DNA of 64,000 nt from positions 22,022 to 86,021 of the forward strand of contig CAQTYU010000006.1 of NCBI GenBank assembly GCA_948890655.1, given 5' to 3'. The notes below the pieces were generated by a model, which saw only the letters and a program-made list of their open reading frames with translations, was not told the DNA's origin and searched no databases. Shown here in pieces: positions 33,454 through 42,465 of this stretch. The stretch is from Christensenellaceae bacterium (GTDB lineage: Bacteria > Bacillota > Clostridia > Christensenellales > Borkfalkiaceae). Both the position numbers and the translations under genes were made by a program. The first letter of the stretch is position 1. Every line of letters begins with the position of its first letter.

Positions 33454-33664
33454 ACCGATACAAGGCTTTGCCGGCTGCACTGTCAACGAGCACGGGGAGG
33501 TAAAGGTAAACGGAAAGGTGGGAGCGGTATTTGTATCAATCGCAGCCGCAGCGAAATATTACGGCTGTAACTACCGGAGCCTTTTTGAGGCGGTAAAGAA
33601 CGGAACACCCTACAAGGGGCACCTATGGCGGCACTGCCGTATCGACATCATACTGGAGGAGTAA
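33446..33664 (+). CDS. Hypothetical phage protein
   Basis: 72 residues from the ATG at 33446 (GGGAGG just upstream, overlapping the previous gene by 8 nt). The segment VFVSIAAAAKYYGCNYRSLF looks like a short DNA-binding helix pair and HLWRHC follows. Similar short proteins are found beside HNH-type or replication genes; function unknown. Confidence 0.65.
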   Translation: MDKPIQGFAGCTVNEHGEVKVNGKVGAVFVSIAAAAKYYGCNYRSLFEAVKNGTPYKGHLWRHCRIDIILEE

Positions 33665-34081
33665 ATGGACGTTAAACAATGGCTTTTGCGAGCCTATCGC
33701 ATAGACCAGCAGATACAAAGCAAAAACGAGCAAATCGAGATGTGGGAAACGCTCGCGCAGAAAGTTACGAGCGACCCCTCGGCACTGCCGGGCGGAGGCG
33801 GCGGGTACTCCAGCAGGGTGGAAACGTATTGCATAAAGATAGCGGACGCACAGGCGGAAATCGAGCGCCAACGCGACGAGCTTATCAGCGTGCGCCGTGA
33901 AATAGAGGAGGCAATCAACAAGGTGCAAAATGTAACGCTGCGGCTCTTACTGGAGCAACGCTATTTGCTTTGCAAAGGCTGGGAGGACATAGCGGAGTTT
34001 ATGGGGTACTGCGTCGAGTACGTCAAGAGGGATATACACAGGCAAGCCCTCCGCGCAGCTCGTGAAATTATAGCCCCCTAA
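33665..34081 (+). CDS. ArpU/DUF1492-type late transcription regulator
   Basis: 138 residues. N-terminal coiled coil (IDQQIQSKNEQIEMWETLA) and a C-terminal sigma-region-4-like helix-turn-helix (LRLLLEQRYLLCKGWEDIAE followed by FMGYCVEYVKR). Proteins of this type are the last early gene and switch on packaging and structural genes. It is followed by a gene-poor 650-bp stretch and then terminase, which fits this role. Confidence 0.85.
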   Translation: MDVKQWLLRAYRIDQQIQSKNEQIEMWETLAQKVTSDPSALPGGGGGYSSRVETYCIKIADAQAEIERQRDELISVRREIEEAINKVQNVTLRLLLEQRYLLCKGWEDIAEFMGYCVEYVKRDIHRQALRAAREIIAP

Positions 34082-34091
34082 ATATTCACTT

Positions 34092-34208
34092 TTACCCTTT
34101 TTTATCTTGCCAAAATGCAATATAATGTACAATGTGCTCAAGCACAAATCCCGCGGGGCGACCGAGAGGCGCGGGAAAACTGTTTGATTTCGCCGTCGGT
34201 ATGTTCAT
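34092..34208 (-). CDS. Possible small reverse-strand ORF
   Basis: 38 codons on the reverse strand starting at 34208 with AAGGAGG upstream and a partial echo of the early leader (ACCAAAATGAAC). Product begins MNIPTAKSNSFPAPLGRP; no family known. It runs against all neighbours, so it may be chance. Confidence 0.25.
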   Translation of the reverse strand: MNIPTAKSNSFPAPLGRPAGFVLEHIVHYIAFWQDKKG

Positions 34209-34298
34209 TTTGGTAAAAACCTCCTTAAAAGATTATACACGACTTGCAAGGCGGGACGGTTTAACAGTTTTACCTCCGCCGAGCAAATCCACGTCAAA

Positions 34299-34325
34299 GC
34301 TCTACCGCCCGGTAGGGCTTTTATT
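34299..34325 (+). terminator. Intrinsic terminator between early and late regions
   Basis: GC-t-CTACC-gccc-GGTAG-g-GC followed by TTTTATT. Confidence 0.65.
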
Positions 34326-34337
34326 ATGGGGGTTACA

Positions 34338-34515
34338 ATGGACGCACGCAAAAAACAAACAAAGGCGGCAGCAGCAAAATGAGTATTACACCTTAAAAGA
34401 GATTGAGCGGCTCGTTGAGCAACTCAATTACGAAACGGTAAAAATCGAAATCGTTATGCCGCACGATAAGGTGCTTATGCTCGAAAAGACAAAGCACCGA
34501 CCTATCGGCTTTTAA
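34338..34515 (+). pseudogene. Small phage protein split by a +1 frameshift
   Basis: The ATG at 34338 (GGGGG before it) codes 14 residues, MDARKKQTKAAAAK, and stops at TGA (34380-34382). Skipping one base continues directly into a coding-like frame without any start of its own: EYYTLKEIERLVEQLNYETV to the end TKHRPIGF at 34515. The joined product is about 58 residues. It is either a recent one-base insertion or a programmed +1 shift at the stop codon. Family not recognised. Confidence 0.45.
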
Positions 34516-34733
34516 CGTAAGCGGTAAGCCCGGCTGCCGGGCGGCGGGCAATAGCTCGCAATACAAGGGGCAGCACCTTGACCGCTTGCCAAAGGGAGCA
34601 ACAGCGCGGGTAGCGCTGGAGGGAAAACAGACAACAACACAATTAAAGAGGCGGCTTTTGAGGGTTTCGTCGTTGTCAATCAATCTATACCACGCAGGAG
34701 GTACACAATAGAACAGTAAGGAGGCACAACATA
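34516..34733 (+). other. Gene-free leader of terminase operon, possibly structured
   Basis: No ORF. GCGGTAAG near 34521 can pair with CTTGACCGC near 34578. Inside are the hairpin CCCGG-CTG-CCGGG and CTGCC/GGCAG pairing; further on CAGCGC-GGGTA-GCGCTG (about 34608-34625). This could be a phage RNA element or a packaging-site region. Confidence 0.35.
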
Positions 34734-35153
34734 GTGGGACATAGTAAACTCACCGACAAAGAGAAAAAGCAAATACTGGCTCACTATGTGGAAACGCAAA
34801 ACTATTCAGAAACGGCACGCTTAACGGGTGTATCAAGGGCAACCGTGCAGCGTGTCGTTAAAAATATGCCCAATGTGAGCGAAAAAGTGCACCAAAAAAA
34901 CGAGCAAAACACCAAGGACGTGCTGGGCTATATGCAGACGCAAAAGGAAACCGTTTGCAAGCTCATTACGACGTACCTTTCTGCTATGCTCGACCCCGAG
35001 AAAATCAAAAAGGCAAACGTGGTGCAGCTCGCCACAGCGCTGGGCATATTGATTGATAAGTTTACGACGCAGGACGAAAAGCCCGCGGATACCTCACTTA
35101 TGGAGGCGCTGCTCAATGCGGTAAAGGGAGGCGGCAATGGCGATACAGTTTAG
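34734..35153 (+). CDS. Terminase small subunit
   Basis: 139 residues from the GTG at 34734 (AAGGAGG 8-14 nt upstream). N-terminal helix-turn-helix (NYSETARLTGVSRATVQRVV) that recognises the packaging site, then an oligomerisation region. It overlaps the large subunit gene by 17 nt. Confidence 0.82.
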   Translation: MGHSKLTDKEKKQILAHYVETQNYSETARLTGVSRATVQRVVKNMPNVSEKVHQKNEQNTKDVLGYMQTQKETVCKLITTYLSAMLDPEKIKKANVVQLATALGILIDKFTTQDEKPADTSLMEALLNAVKGGGNGDTV

Positions 35154-36441
35154 TGATAAGCAGCTCGCGCTTATACGGCGCCCGTTTATTGACGGCAGCC
35201 TCGAGGTAAACGAGGGGACGCCGAGGAGTGGCAAGACAACCGCCGGAGCTTTCAGAGCGGCGCGCTACTACATAGAAACGCAAGACCGCGACCACCTCGT
35301 ACTCGGGTATAATCACGAACAGGCTTTCAAGCTGTTTATAGACTGCGACGGTATGGGGCTGCTCCACATATTCGCCGGTAACTGCCGGATACGGCACGAC
35401 CCCGATTATGGGGATTTCCTCGGAATTACCACTCCGGACGGACGCGGCGGCAGCACTGAAAAGCGTATATTTTACAAAGGTGGCGGCAAAGCAGACAGTT
35501 ACAAGTCTTTCCAAGGCTTGAGTTTCGGCTCCGTCGTCTTTTTGGAAATAGACCTCTTGCACTCGAACACGTGGCAAGAGGCTTTCCGTCGTACAATGGC
35601 AGCGCGCAAGAGGTGGCACCTTGCAGACCTCAACCCGCCGAGCCCGCAGCACCCCGTTATTAAAGACGTATTCGAGGCGCAGCGGACTATATGGCAACAC
35701 TGGACAATGGACGACAACCCGATACTCACGCCGGAGCGCAAGCAAGCCCTTTACGAGCAGCTCAAGAAAAGCCCGTACTTGTATGAGCGCGACTGGCTGG
35801 GGCACCGCTGTATCCCGCAGGGCGTTATATATTCTATGTTTTCACAGCGCGAGAACGTCAAGGCAAAGCTCGAGGGTGATATTGTGGAAATGTATTTCTC
35901 GGGCGACGGCGGACTATCGGACGCGACGAGCGTATGCTGCAACATAGTTACCCGCGACAGTAAGGGCGGCAAGCCTATTTATCGGCTTTACCGCGCCGCA
36001 AATTACTACTATAGCGGCAGCGACACGGGCACCGTCAAAGCTATGAGCGTACAAGCGCGAGAAATCGCCCTCACGTTCGTGCCGTGGTGCCGTAACAAAT
36101 TCGGACGACGGGAAACGTGTTTGCTCATAGACCCCGCTTGCAAGGCGCTACGCGAGGAGTTAAAGCTCTACGGGCTGGACGCAAGGAACGCCGACAACAA
36201 CGGGCACGAAATCGCCGGGAATTCCAAAGGTATAAAGGTCGGTATTGAGCGCGTGCAGTCCTCTATCGAGGAGCGCCGGCTCTTGTGGCTTGATACCGAG
36301 GAGTACGGGCATTATGATTGTTTCCGAGAGCTGGGGCTTTACGTGCGCGACCAGCACGGCAACCCGGTTGACGCATACAACCACGCAATGGACGATATGC
36401 GTTACGGGCACAATTATTTTTATAAGCATTACATCAAATAG
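35137..36441 (+). CDS. Terminase large subunit
   Basis: 434 residues. Packaging ATPase-nuclease. Walker A variant GTPRSGKTTAG at 28-37, a hydrophobic strand with acidic residue (SVVFLEIDLL) near 135 as Walker B, coupling segment LADLNPPSP, and a C-terminal nuclease with acidic residues (MYFSGDGGLSDATS, LLIDPACKAL, DDMRYGHNY). PBSX/Terminase_6-like layout. Confidence 0.9.
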   Translation: MAIQFSDKQLALIRRPFIDGSLEVNEGTPRSGKTTAGAFRAARYYIETQDRDHLVLGYNHEQAFKLFIDCDGMGLLHIFAGNCRIRHDPDYGDFLGITTPDGRGGSTEKRIFYKGGGKADSYKSFQGLSFGSVVFLEIDLLHSNTWQEAFRRTMAARKRWHLADLNPPSPQHPVIKDVFEAQRTIWQHWTMDDNPILTPERKQALYEQLKKSPYLYERDWLGHRCIPQGVIYSMFSQRENVKAKLEGDIVEMYFSGDGGLSDATSVCCNIVTRDSKGGKPIYRLYRAANYYYSGSDTGTVKAMSVQAREIALTFVPWCRNKFGRRETCLLIDPACKALREELKLYGLDARNADNNGHEIAGNSKGIKVGIERVQSSIEERRLLWLDTEEYGHYDCFRELGLYVRDQHGNPVDAYNHAMDDMRYGHNYFYKHYIK

Positions 36442-36453
36442 GAGGCTCGGCAA

Positions 36454-38058
36454 ATGGGCTTATTTGAAAAAATCAAAGGAGCGTTCGGTAAAATGGGCGG
36501 AAAATTTGCAGCACCGCAGACGGTGAAAGACATTTTCGACATAAACGGCGTGCCCAGCTTTCGACAATTTTATGAAAGCGGGATATTGATATGGAAACGC
36601 ATATACCGCGGTTACTATTCACAGTGGCACGACGTCAAGGCTCCGACCATAAACGACAGCGGCGCAAAGCGTCGGCGTGATACACTCAACGCCGGCAAAG
36701 CCGTTTGCAGTGAACTGGCGGGGCTTATATGGGCAGAGAGGTGCAGCGTCGGAGTATCGCGTAAGGATTACAAAGCGGACGAAAAGCACCCCGACAAGCT
36801 GGCGGCGTTCGTTGAGCACGTACTTAACGAAAACAATTTCAACACAAAAATGCGCGAGCATATCGAGCAAGTTATGGCGCTGGGCGGCGGTACCTTAAAA
36901 ACGTGGTGCGACATCAAAAAGGACGAAAACGGCGCCGACATCAAAGGCTCGGAAAAAATCAAGGTCGGCTATGGTATGGCAGACCAATTCGTCCCGCTTG
37001 CGTGGAACAACGCCGAGGTTACGGAGGGCGTTTTTATTTCCCGCGAGGCGAAAGCCGGATACTATTACACAAGGCTGGAGTTTCACCACTGGGACGGCAG
37101 CGAGTACGTTATAAGCAATGAGTTATACCGTCATAAAATCGGCAGCTCGGAAAATCAAGACATATTCGGGGAGCGCGTGCCGCTCAATGAGTTATACGTA
37201 AACCTTTCCAGCGAGGCAAAGGTAAGCGGCTTGCAAAGGTCGCTTTTTTCGTATTATCGCACGAACATAGCAAACAACCTCGACGACAACAGCCCGCTGG
37301 GGGTAAGTATTTACGCAAATGCACTCTCAACGCTTAAAGCGCTGGACGTTTGTTTTGACAGCTTTGTGCGCGAGTTTACGCTGGGCAAAAAGCGAATAAT
37401 CGTGCCGTCGTCCGCTATCAGATACGTAAACAACCCGGACACCGGGCAGCGGTGCCGTTATTTCGACGCCGACGACGAGGTTTACGAGGCAATGGACACG
37501 GACGACCTCGAGAGCTTGCAAATCAAGGACAACACGGTGGAGTTGCGCGTCGAGGAGCACGAGGCGGCAATCAACGCCTTTCTCGGTATCCTTTCCTTTC
37601 AGCTGGGGCTTTCGCCCGGCACTCTTACCTTTGACAAGGTGGAGGGGCTCAAGACTGCTACCGAGGTTATCTCGGAAAAATCCAAGACCTACAAGACAGT
37701 AAAACAACATCAAAGCAGCGTCGAGGAGGCAGTCAAAAAGCTGGTGCGCAACATCATAGACGTGGCAATCCTTTACGGCATAGAGTACGAGGGTGAAAGC
37801 GTCGAAAGCCTTGCGGCTGGCGGGTACGACATTGCAATCTTTTTCGACGACGCTATTATCCAAGACCGACAAACGAACATCAACGAGGGAGTGCTGCTTG
37901 TGAGCAATTCGCTTATGAGCAAAAAAAAGTTTATGACCGATAAACTCGGATACACTCCGGAGGAGGCGGACGCGGAGCTCGGACAAATAGCTGCGGAAAG
38001 CAATATCACCGGCGCCACGATAGACTTTTCAACGCTATTCCCGAAAGGGGGTAGTTAA
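36454..38058 (+). CDS. Portal protein (SPP1 gp6 / A118-like)
   Basis: 534 residues. Forms the dodecameric portal ring. N-terminal FRQFYESGILIWKRIYRGYY, central AGKAVCSELAGLIWAERC and LGLSPGTLTFDKVEGLKTAT are typical of A118/SPP1-type portals. GAGG precedes the ATG; the stop overlaps the next start by one base. Confidence 0.9.
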   Translation: MGLFEKIKGAFGKMGGKFAAPQTVKDIFDINGVPSFRQFYESGILIWKRIYRGYYSQWHDVKAPTINDSGAKRRRDTLNAGKAVCSELAGLIWAERCSVGVSRKDYKADEKHPDKLAAFVEHVLNENNFNTKMREHIEQVMALGGGTLKTWCDIKKDENGADIKGSEKIKVGYGMADQFVPLAWNNAEVTEGVFISREAKAGYYYTRLEFHHWDGSEYVISNELYRHKIGSSENQDIFGERVPLNELYVNLSSEAKVSGLQRSLFSYYRTNIANNLDDNSPLGVSIYANALSTLKALDVCFDSFVREFTLGKKRIIVPSSAIRYVNNPDTGQRCRYFDADDEVYEAMDTDDLESLQIKDNTVELRVEEHEAAINAFLGILSFQLGLSPGTLTFDKVEGLKTATEVISEKSKTYKTVKQHQSSVEEAVKKLVRNIIDVAILYGIEYEGESVESLAAGGYDIAIFFDDAIIQDRQTNINEGVLLVSNSLMSKKKFMTDKLGYTPEEADAELGQIAAESNITGATIDFSTLFPKGGS

Positions 38059-40079
38059 TGGCAGGGCTGCCTCGTGATTTCCTCGAACAGCTGGCGCAGC
38101 CGCTTATCGACGTATATACCAGTATAGAGGACGAGCTTATCCAAAACATTGCAAAGCGTTTTAATACCGGCAAGGGATTGACGACGCAAGAGTGGCAGCT
38201 TAAAAAGCTGGCAGAGCTCGGCGGGCTCACGCAAGACAATATCAAAACTATTGCCAAGTATGTGGGGCAAGTGCCGGAACTGGTACAAACCGCGCTTGAA
38301 AGTGCAGCCTTTCAAGCACTCAAAGAGCTTGAGCCGCAATTCGCGGAGGCGGTGAGGCTGGGATACCTAAACCCGACCGATACGCCGCTTATGAGCGAAA
38401 GCGTCAAGCAAGCAATATCAAACTATGCAAAGCAAGCACTGGACGATTTCAACCTCGTAAATACTACAATGCTTAACAGCTCGCTGGACGCATACCGAAA
38501 GGGTATTACAAACACCGTCAGCGCCGCGACATACGACAGCGCCCAAAAAACTATGAACGTGGCAGCTGGCGAGGTTGTTACTGGAGTAAAGAGCCGACAA
38601 AAAGCACTCTCGGACGCAATCAAGAAAATGGCAAACGAGGGTATAACAGCCTTTTACGATAGAGCCGGGCGCAAGTGGTCGCCCGAGGCTTATGTCAATA
38701 TGGACATACGAACGACTGCAACAAACACCGCCCACGCGACAACCTTTGCAAAATGCGACGATTACGGGCTTGACCTTATAGAGATAAGCTCGCACGCCGG
38801 CGCTCGCCCGAAATGTGCAAACGACCAAGGCAAGCTATTTTCACGGTCGAATAAGAGCGGCACCGTCCGCGACGGCAACGGGCAAAATATCACATATTAC
38901 CCGTGGAGCTCGAGCAGCAACGGCGCCCCCGACGGTATCCTCGGTATCAACTGCGGACATTTTGCAAGCCCGTTTTTCCCCGGCTTATCGTACAAACGCA
39001 GCGAGGAAACGCAAGACTTTGAAAAGAACGCAAAAGAGTACGCACAAAGCCAGCAGCAGCGTGCGCTCGAGCGCGACGTCAAAGAGGCAAAGCGCGAGGT
39101 TATGGCGCAAAAAGCGGCGGGAAATCAAGAGGCTTACGAGGAGGCGGCGGCAGCGCTTAAAGCCAAGCAAGACAAATACAAGAGCTTTTGCTCGGATACA
39201 GGCAGAACACCTCGAAATGACCGCTTGCAAGTCAATGGATACGACCGCAGAACTGCGGCGGACGTTGCCAAGACAAACAGAGAGGCGGCGGAGCGCTTAA
39301 AGCGTGAGGCGGCGGGCGGCTTGACAAAAGAGCCCGAAAAGCCTATAATAAAGACCGACAAAGTAAAAGACGCTTACGGTGCAGAGCGCGCAAGGGCGGT
39401 CGGCGAGCAAGTGGCAAATGCGCCGCCTATTTTCGGCGAGGTATGGAACAAGTACGCGGATAACATAGGCTTTGATAGTACGACGTACCGCGGCACTGCA
39501 CACTATAGCCCGGCGTCGGGTAAAGTGAGCCTCAACCTTGAGCGGGACGCACTGGGTACCGCGAACAAGCCGGCTTATGAAACTACTTTCCACGAGCTGG
39601 GGCACCTTTTCGACCATAACGCTGGCGCAGACGGTTACGGCTCCCGCTTTTTTGCAGCGTCGGGCAGATATTCCGGCGGCATATTCAGCAGCACCATAAA
39701 GGCGGAGGTGGAGGCTTATACCAAAGCCGTGCAAGAGCGTTTGCGTGCGGAGGCGGTGGCAAAAGGGCTCAAGGCGTCAAGTGTGCTCATAGGCGACGCG
39801 AGGCGAGCTATTCGCTCCGAGATATGGGAGCTTGCGAAAACTCACGGAGCAATCGCCACGGGCGACATTTCCGACATTTTCGAGGGGGCTACTCGCGGAA
39901 AGATTACCGGAACAGCAGGGCACGGAGCAAGCTACTGGAGCAGCCACGACGTAAGCGTGGAGGCGTTCGCGGAAATGTTCAGCGCGTCAATATGCAATCC
40001 GGCGTCGCTTGCGCAAATACAACACTTTTTCCCGCAGTCATACAACATCTTTTTGCAGATACTTAAGTCTATGATATAG
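38058..40079 (+). CDS. MuF-type minor head protein with C-terminal zincin-like domain
   Basis: 673 residues, much longer than a plain SPP1 gp7/A118 minor capsid protein (about 300-400). Residues 1-330 are the head-morphogenesis part (NTAHATTFAKCDDYG, SSHAGARPKC, GILGINCGHFASPFFPG). After a charged linker, residues about 440-673 form a second domain with the zinc motif FHELGHLFDH (His512/His516) and a downstream EAFAEMFSA near 635 that may give the third ligand. MuF proteins with toxin or peptidase tails are injected with phage DNA or act in the lysogen's competition; here the activity is inferred from the motif only. Confidence 0.82.
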   Translation: MAGLPRDFLEQLAQPLIDVYTSIEDELIQNIAKRFNTGKGLTTQEWQLKKLAELGGLTQDNIKTIAKYVGQVPELVQTALESAAFQALKELEPQFAEAVRLGYLNPTDTPLMSESVKQAISNYAKQALDDFNLVNTTMLNSSLDAYRKGITNTVSAATYDSAQKTMNVAAGEVVTGVKSRQKALSDAIKKMANEGITAFYDRAGRKWSPEAYVNMDIRTTATNTAHATTFAKCDDYGLDLIEISSHAGARPKCANDQGKLFSRSNKSGTVRDGNGQNITYYPWSSSSNGAPDGILGINCGHFASPFFPGLSYKRSEETQDFEKNAKEYAQSQQQRALERDVKEAKREVMAQKAAGNQEAYEEAAAALKAKQDKYKSFCSDTGRTPRNDRLQVNGYDRRTAADVAKTNREAAERLKREAAGGLTKEPEKPIIKTDKVKDAYGAERARAVGEQVANAPPIFGEVWNKYADNIGFDSTTYRGTAHYSPASGKVSLNLERDALGTANKPAYETTFHELGHLFDHNAGADGYGSRFFAASGRYSGGIFSSTIKAEVEAYTKAVQERLRAEAVAKGLKASSVLIGDARRAIRSEIWELAKTHGAIATGDISDIFEGATRGKITGTAGHGASYWSSHDVSVEAFAEMFSASICNPASLAQIQHFFPQSYNIFLQILKSMI

Positions 40080-40091
40080 GAGGTTAAGACA

Positions 40092-40262
40092 ATGGCAGAC
40101 GAGTATATCGACCTTTTAATGCAATATCAAGATAAATTCGGGAAGCCTTATTTGCTTAATCCCGAGTATCAGACCGACGAGGAGGTTATCGCCGGCATAA
40201 AGCAGTGCCTTGAAACCGGAAAACCCCGGCAAAAGGATAGCGGCAGCGACACGATAATATAA
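40092..40262 (+). CDS. Hypothetical small phage protein
   Basis: 56 residues, acidic and helical, starting MADEYIDLLMQYQDKFGKPY. Strong AGGAGG. Placed between the MuF gene and a double terminator. Small proteins of this kind are common here in A118-like phages; function unknown. Confidence 0.7.
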   Translation: MADEYIDLLMQYQDKFGKPYLLNPEYQTDEEVIAGIKQCLETGKPRQKDSGSDTII

Positions 40263-40266
40263 GCGA

Positions 40267-40293
40267 AAGCTCACCAATTCGGTGGGCTTTTTT
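40267..40293 (+). terminator. Intrinsic terminator in head module, first of two
   Basis: AAGC-t-CACC-aattc-GGTG-g-GCTT, then TTTTTT. Confidence 0.8.
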
Positions 40294-40319
40294 CATACCG
40301 TTATATCAGCACCACGCGC

Positions 40320-40344
40320 AGCACCGCGGCGGTGCTTTTATATT
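40320..40344 (+). terminator. Intrinsic terminator in head module, second of two
   Basis: AGCACC-GCGGC-GGTGCT followed by TTTATATT. With the hairpin just upstream it may set the ratio between packaging genes and scaffold/capsid genes. Confidence 0.65.
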
Positions 40345-40444
40345 GCCCTCGATATGGCGTAAAACTACCGAAAAATACGCGAGGCGCCAAGCGACACGAA
40401 CGCAAATTCGCCCACTCTAAAGGCGTAAAAGAAAGGAGTAGATT

Positions 40445-40933
40445 ATGGACAGAAAGACAATCAGAGCAATTCTCGCAGACGAAACGCTCGACGAGAGCGC
40501 AAAGGTGAGCAGACTTTTGCAAATGCACCACGACGAGGTGGCAGACATCAAAAGCGGGCTCAAGACGGACGAGGACGTAAAGGCTGCCGTTGCGGAGGCG
40601 TTAAAGAACGCACCCAAGGCGGTAAAGGTAGAGGAAACCGAGGAATACAAAAAGCTGCTGCAAGAGCTTGACGACTACAAGTATAGAACGGAGCTCACGG
40701 CGCAACTCAAGGGCGCCAAGGTAAAAGATAAATTCCTTGCCGACGTTATCGCCAAAATCAAACGCGACGAAAAGCTGGACGAACAGCTCCCGAAACTCCG
40801 CGAGGAATTCGGCGAGTATTTCGACGAGGGCTCGCCTCAACCGCAACCGCCGGCTCCCAAGCCCGTATTTAGCGGCGACCCGCAGCCCACACCCCCGGGT
40901 GCACAACCCAAACCTATACCGAAATTATTTTAA
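40445..40933 (+). CDS. Capsid scaffolding protein
   Basis: 162 residues, helical and acidic, with a Pro/Gln-rich tail (PQPQPPAPKPVFSG). Central coiled coil YKKLLQELDDYKYRTELTAQ. Position directly before the major capsid gene and composition identify it as the GP20-type scaffold. GGAG precedes the ATG. Confidence 0.8.
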   Translation: MDRKTIRAILADETLDESAKVSRLLQMHHDEVADIKSGLKTDEDVKAAVAEALKNAPKAVKVEETEEYKKLLQELDDYKYRTELTAQLKGAKVKDKFLADVIAKIKRDEKLDEQLPKLREEFGEYFDEGSPQPQPPAPKPVFSGDPQPTPPGAQPKPIPKLF

Positions 40934-40954
40934 TTAAAAAGGAGTAACAAAATT

Positions 40955-42073
40955 ATGGCAAGAATTGAAACTCTCGCTATTTTAGCGAGCAACACGGGCA
41001 ACGACTACCTCGCAGAAAAGTACGGCGTGGTTATCGACAACATCAGCAACGGCACGATTTCGTCCCAGCTCAAAAACAAGGATTTGAGCGGCGACCCCTC
41101 CACGGGCTCCGTTGAGGCAAAGCGTTTTTGCAACAGCAAGGCAAACCCCTACGGCACCGCAAGAGCGGGCGGCAAGGGCGACAAGCTCAAAGCTAAACCC
41201 GTAACCGTTGCAATCGACACCAACGAGGAAATTATCGAGGAGGTCGAGGAAAAAGACGTATCTTTGTACGGCGTCGAGGGGCTCGTTTCCCGCCGCGTGA
41301 GCAATCACGAAATGGTTATGAAAAAGAGCCTCGAAAAATCTTTCTTTGCGTGCGCTGCCGCGCACTGCGAGGTATTCACTACCAAAGAAACCGCTATCGA
41401 AAAAATCGTTGAGGCGGCAGTGCAGCAGGTCGAGAATATCAAAAACGAGTACGTGGACGGCGTGCCCCGCGAGTACATCTCGGTTACACTCAATACCACG
41501 GCTTACGGCGAACTCGCCGAATATTTCGACAAGGTGCAAAACCCCGGCGATTACAACACGGCGACCGGCAAGGTGCGCGTTTTCCATAACGTAAAATGCT
41601 ACAGCAGCACCGACTTGCCCGCCGGCGTAAAGTTTATCGTTATGGTGGACGGCGCCGTCGCGCAGCCCGTAAAAGCGAACGTATGCAACGCTGCAAAAAT
41701 TCCTTTCTCGGACGCTTACGGTTTCGGCGTTTTCTACTATCACGGCGAAAAATCGGTTATGCCCGACCTTACGCTCACTTACACCAACGGCGTGCTCAAT
41801 GCAACGCTTAAGGCGGGCGCGGACGCAACCCATACCGCTGCGGTGGTTGATACTCTCAAAGGCGCAAAATACTACTACAAGGCGGGCGCTACCGTAACCG
41901 CTCCCGCGGTCGGCGAGGAATTCAAGGCAACTGGCTTTACCGCGTGGGACGGCGAGGAGGAGCTTGTTTGCGCGAGCGGCAACAAAATTGTGATTGTCGA
42001 GGTCGTGCAGGGGCTTAAAACCGAAACCGTCGCAAGAGTTACCGCCAAACTCGACGCAGTGGTCGGCGCTTAA
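40955..42073 (+). CDS. Major capsid protein
   Basis: 372 residues. The HK97-like region spans about 1-285 (KPVTVAIDTNEEIIEEVEEK, KSFFACAAAH, FGVFYYHGEKSVMPDL). The C-terminal 80 residues (KGAKYYYKAGATVTAPAVGE and onward) look like an added small beta domain that could decorate the capsid surface. GGAG at the ribosome site; highly biased codon use as expected for an abundant protein. Confidence 0.85.
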   Translation: MARIETLAILASNTGNDYLAEKYGVVIDNISNGTISSQLKNKDLSGDPSTGSVEAKRFCNSKANPYGTARAGGKGDKLKAKPVTVAIDTNEEIIEEVEEKDVSLYGVEGLVSRRVSNHEMVMKKSLEKSFFACAAAHCEVFTTKETAIEKIVEAAVQQVENIKNEYVDGVPREYISVTLNTTAYGELAEYFDKVQNPGDYNTATGKVRVFHNVKCYSSTDLPAGVKFIVMVDGAVAQPVKANVCNAAKIPFSDAYGFGVFYYHGEKSVMPDLTLTYTNGVLNATLKAGADATHTAAVVDTLKGAKYYYKAGATVTAPAVGEEFKATGFTAWDGEEELVCASGNKIVIVEVVQGLKTETVARVTAKLDAVVGA

Positions 42074-42465
42074 TGGCGTACATTGATTACAAGTATTACT
42101 CGGAGCAGTACGTGGGGGAGCCTCTCGACGAGGAGGCTTTCCCGCGCTATTTGCGGCGTGCGGAGGAGGTTATCGACAGTATAACTCGGTACGCCGTAAA
42201 GCAGAAAGGACTTGCGTCTTTTGACGATTTCGTACAGGAACAAGTCAAGACCGCGACGGCTGCGCAAATCGAGTATTACGTTATCAATGGGCTTGAGGTC
42301 GCCACCGACGGAAAGCTGCCCGAAAGTTTTACGGTCGGCAAGGTGTCGGTTACAACCGGCGGCGGCAGTGCTGGAAATGGCGGACGCAGCAATGCGGTGG
42401 CGCCGAAAGTACGAGCGGCTCTCGAGCAGACCGGGCTACTTAATAGAGGGGTGGGCGTATGTTAA
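42073..42465 (+). CDS. Head-tail connector (gp6-like)
   Basis: 130 residues. Small helical protein (YLRRAEEVIDSITRYAVKQK, then QVKTATAAQIEYYV) matching the neck/adaptor type that follows the capsid gene. The start overlaps the capsid stop by one base. Confidence 0.75.
   Translation: MAYIDYKYYSEQYVGEPLDEEAFPRYLRRAEEVIDSITRYAVKQKGLASFDDFVQEQVKTATAAQIEYYVINGLEVATDGKLPESFTVGKVSVTTGGGSAGNGGRSNAVAPKVRAALEQTGLLNRGVGVC

Noticed and set aside
40262..40444. Gap in the head module as a possible insertion site or origin
   Set aside because: Two ordinary terminators explain most of the gap; no iterons or inverted ends.
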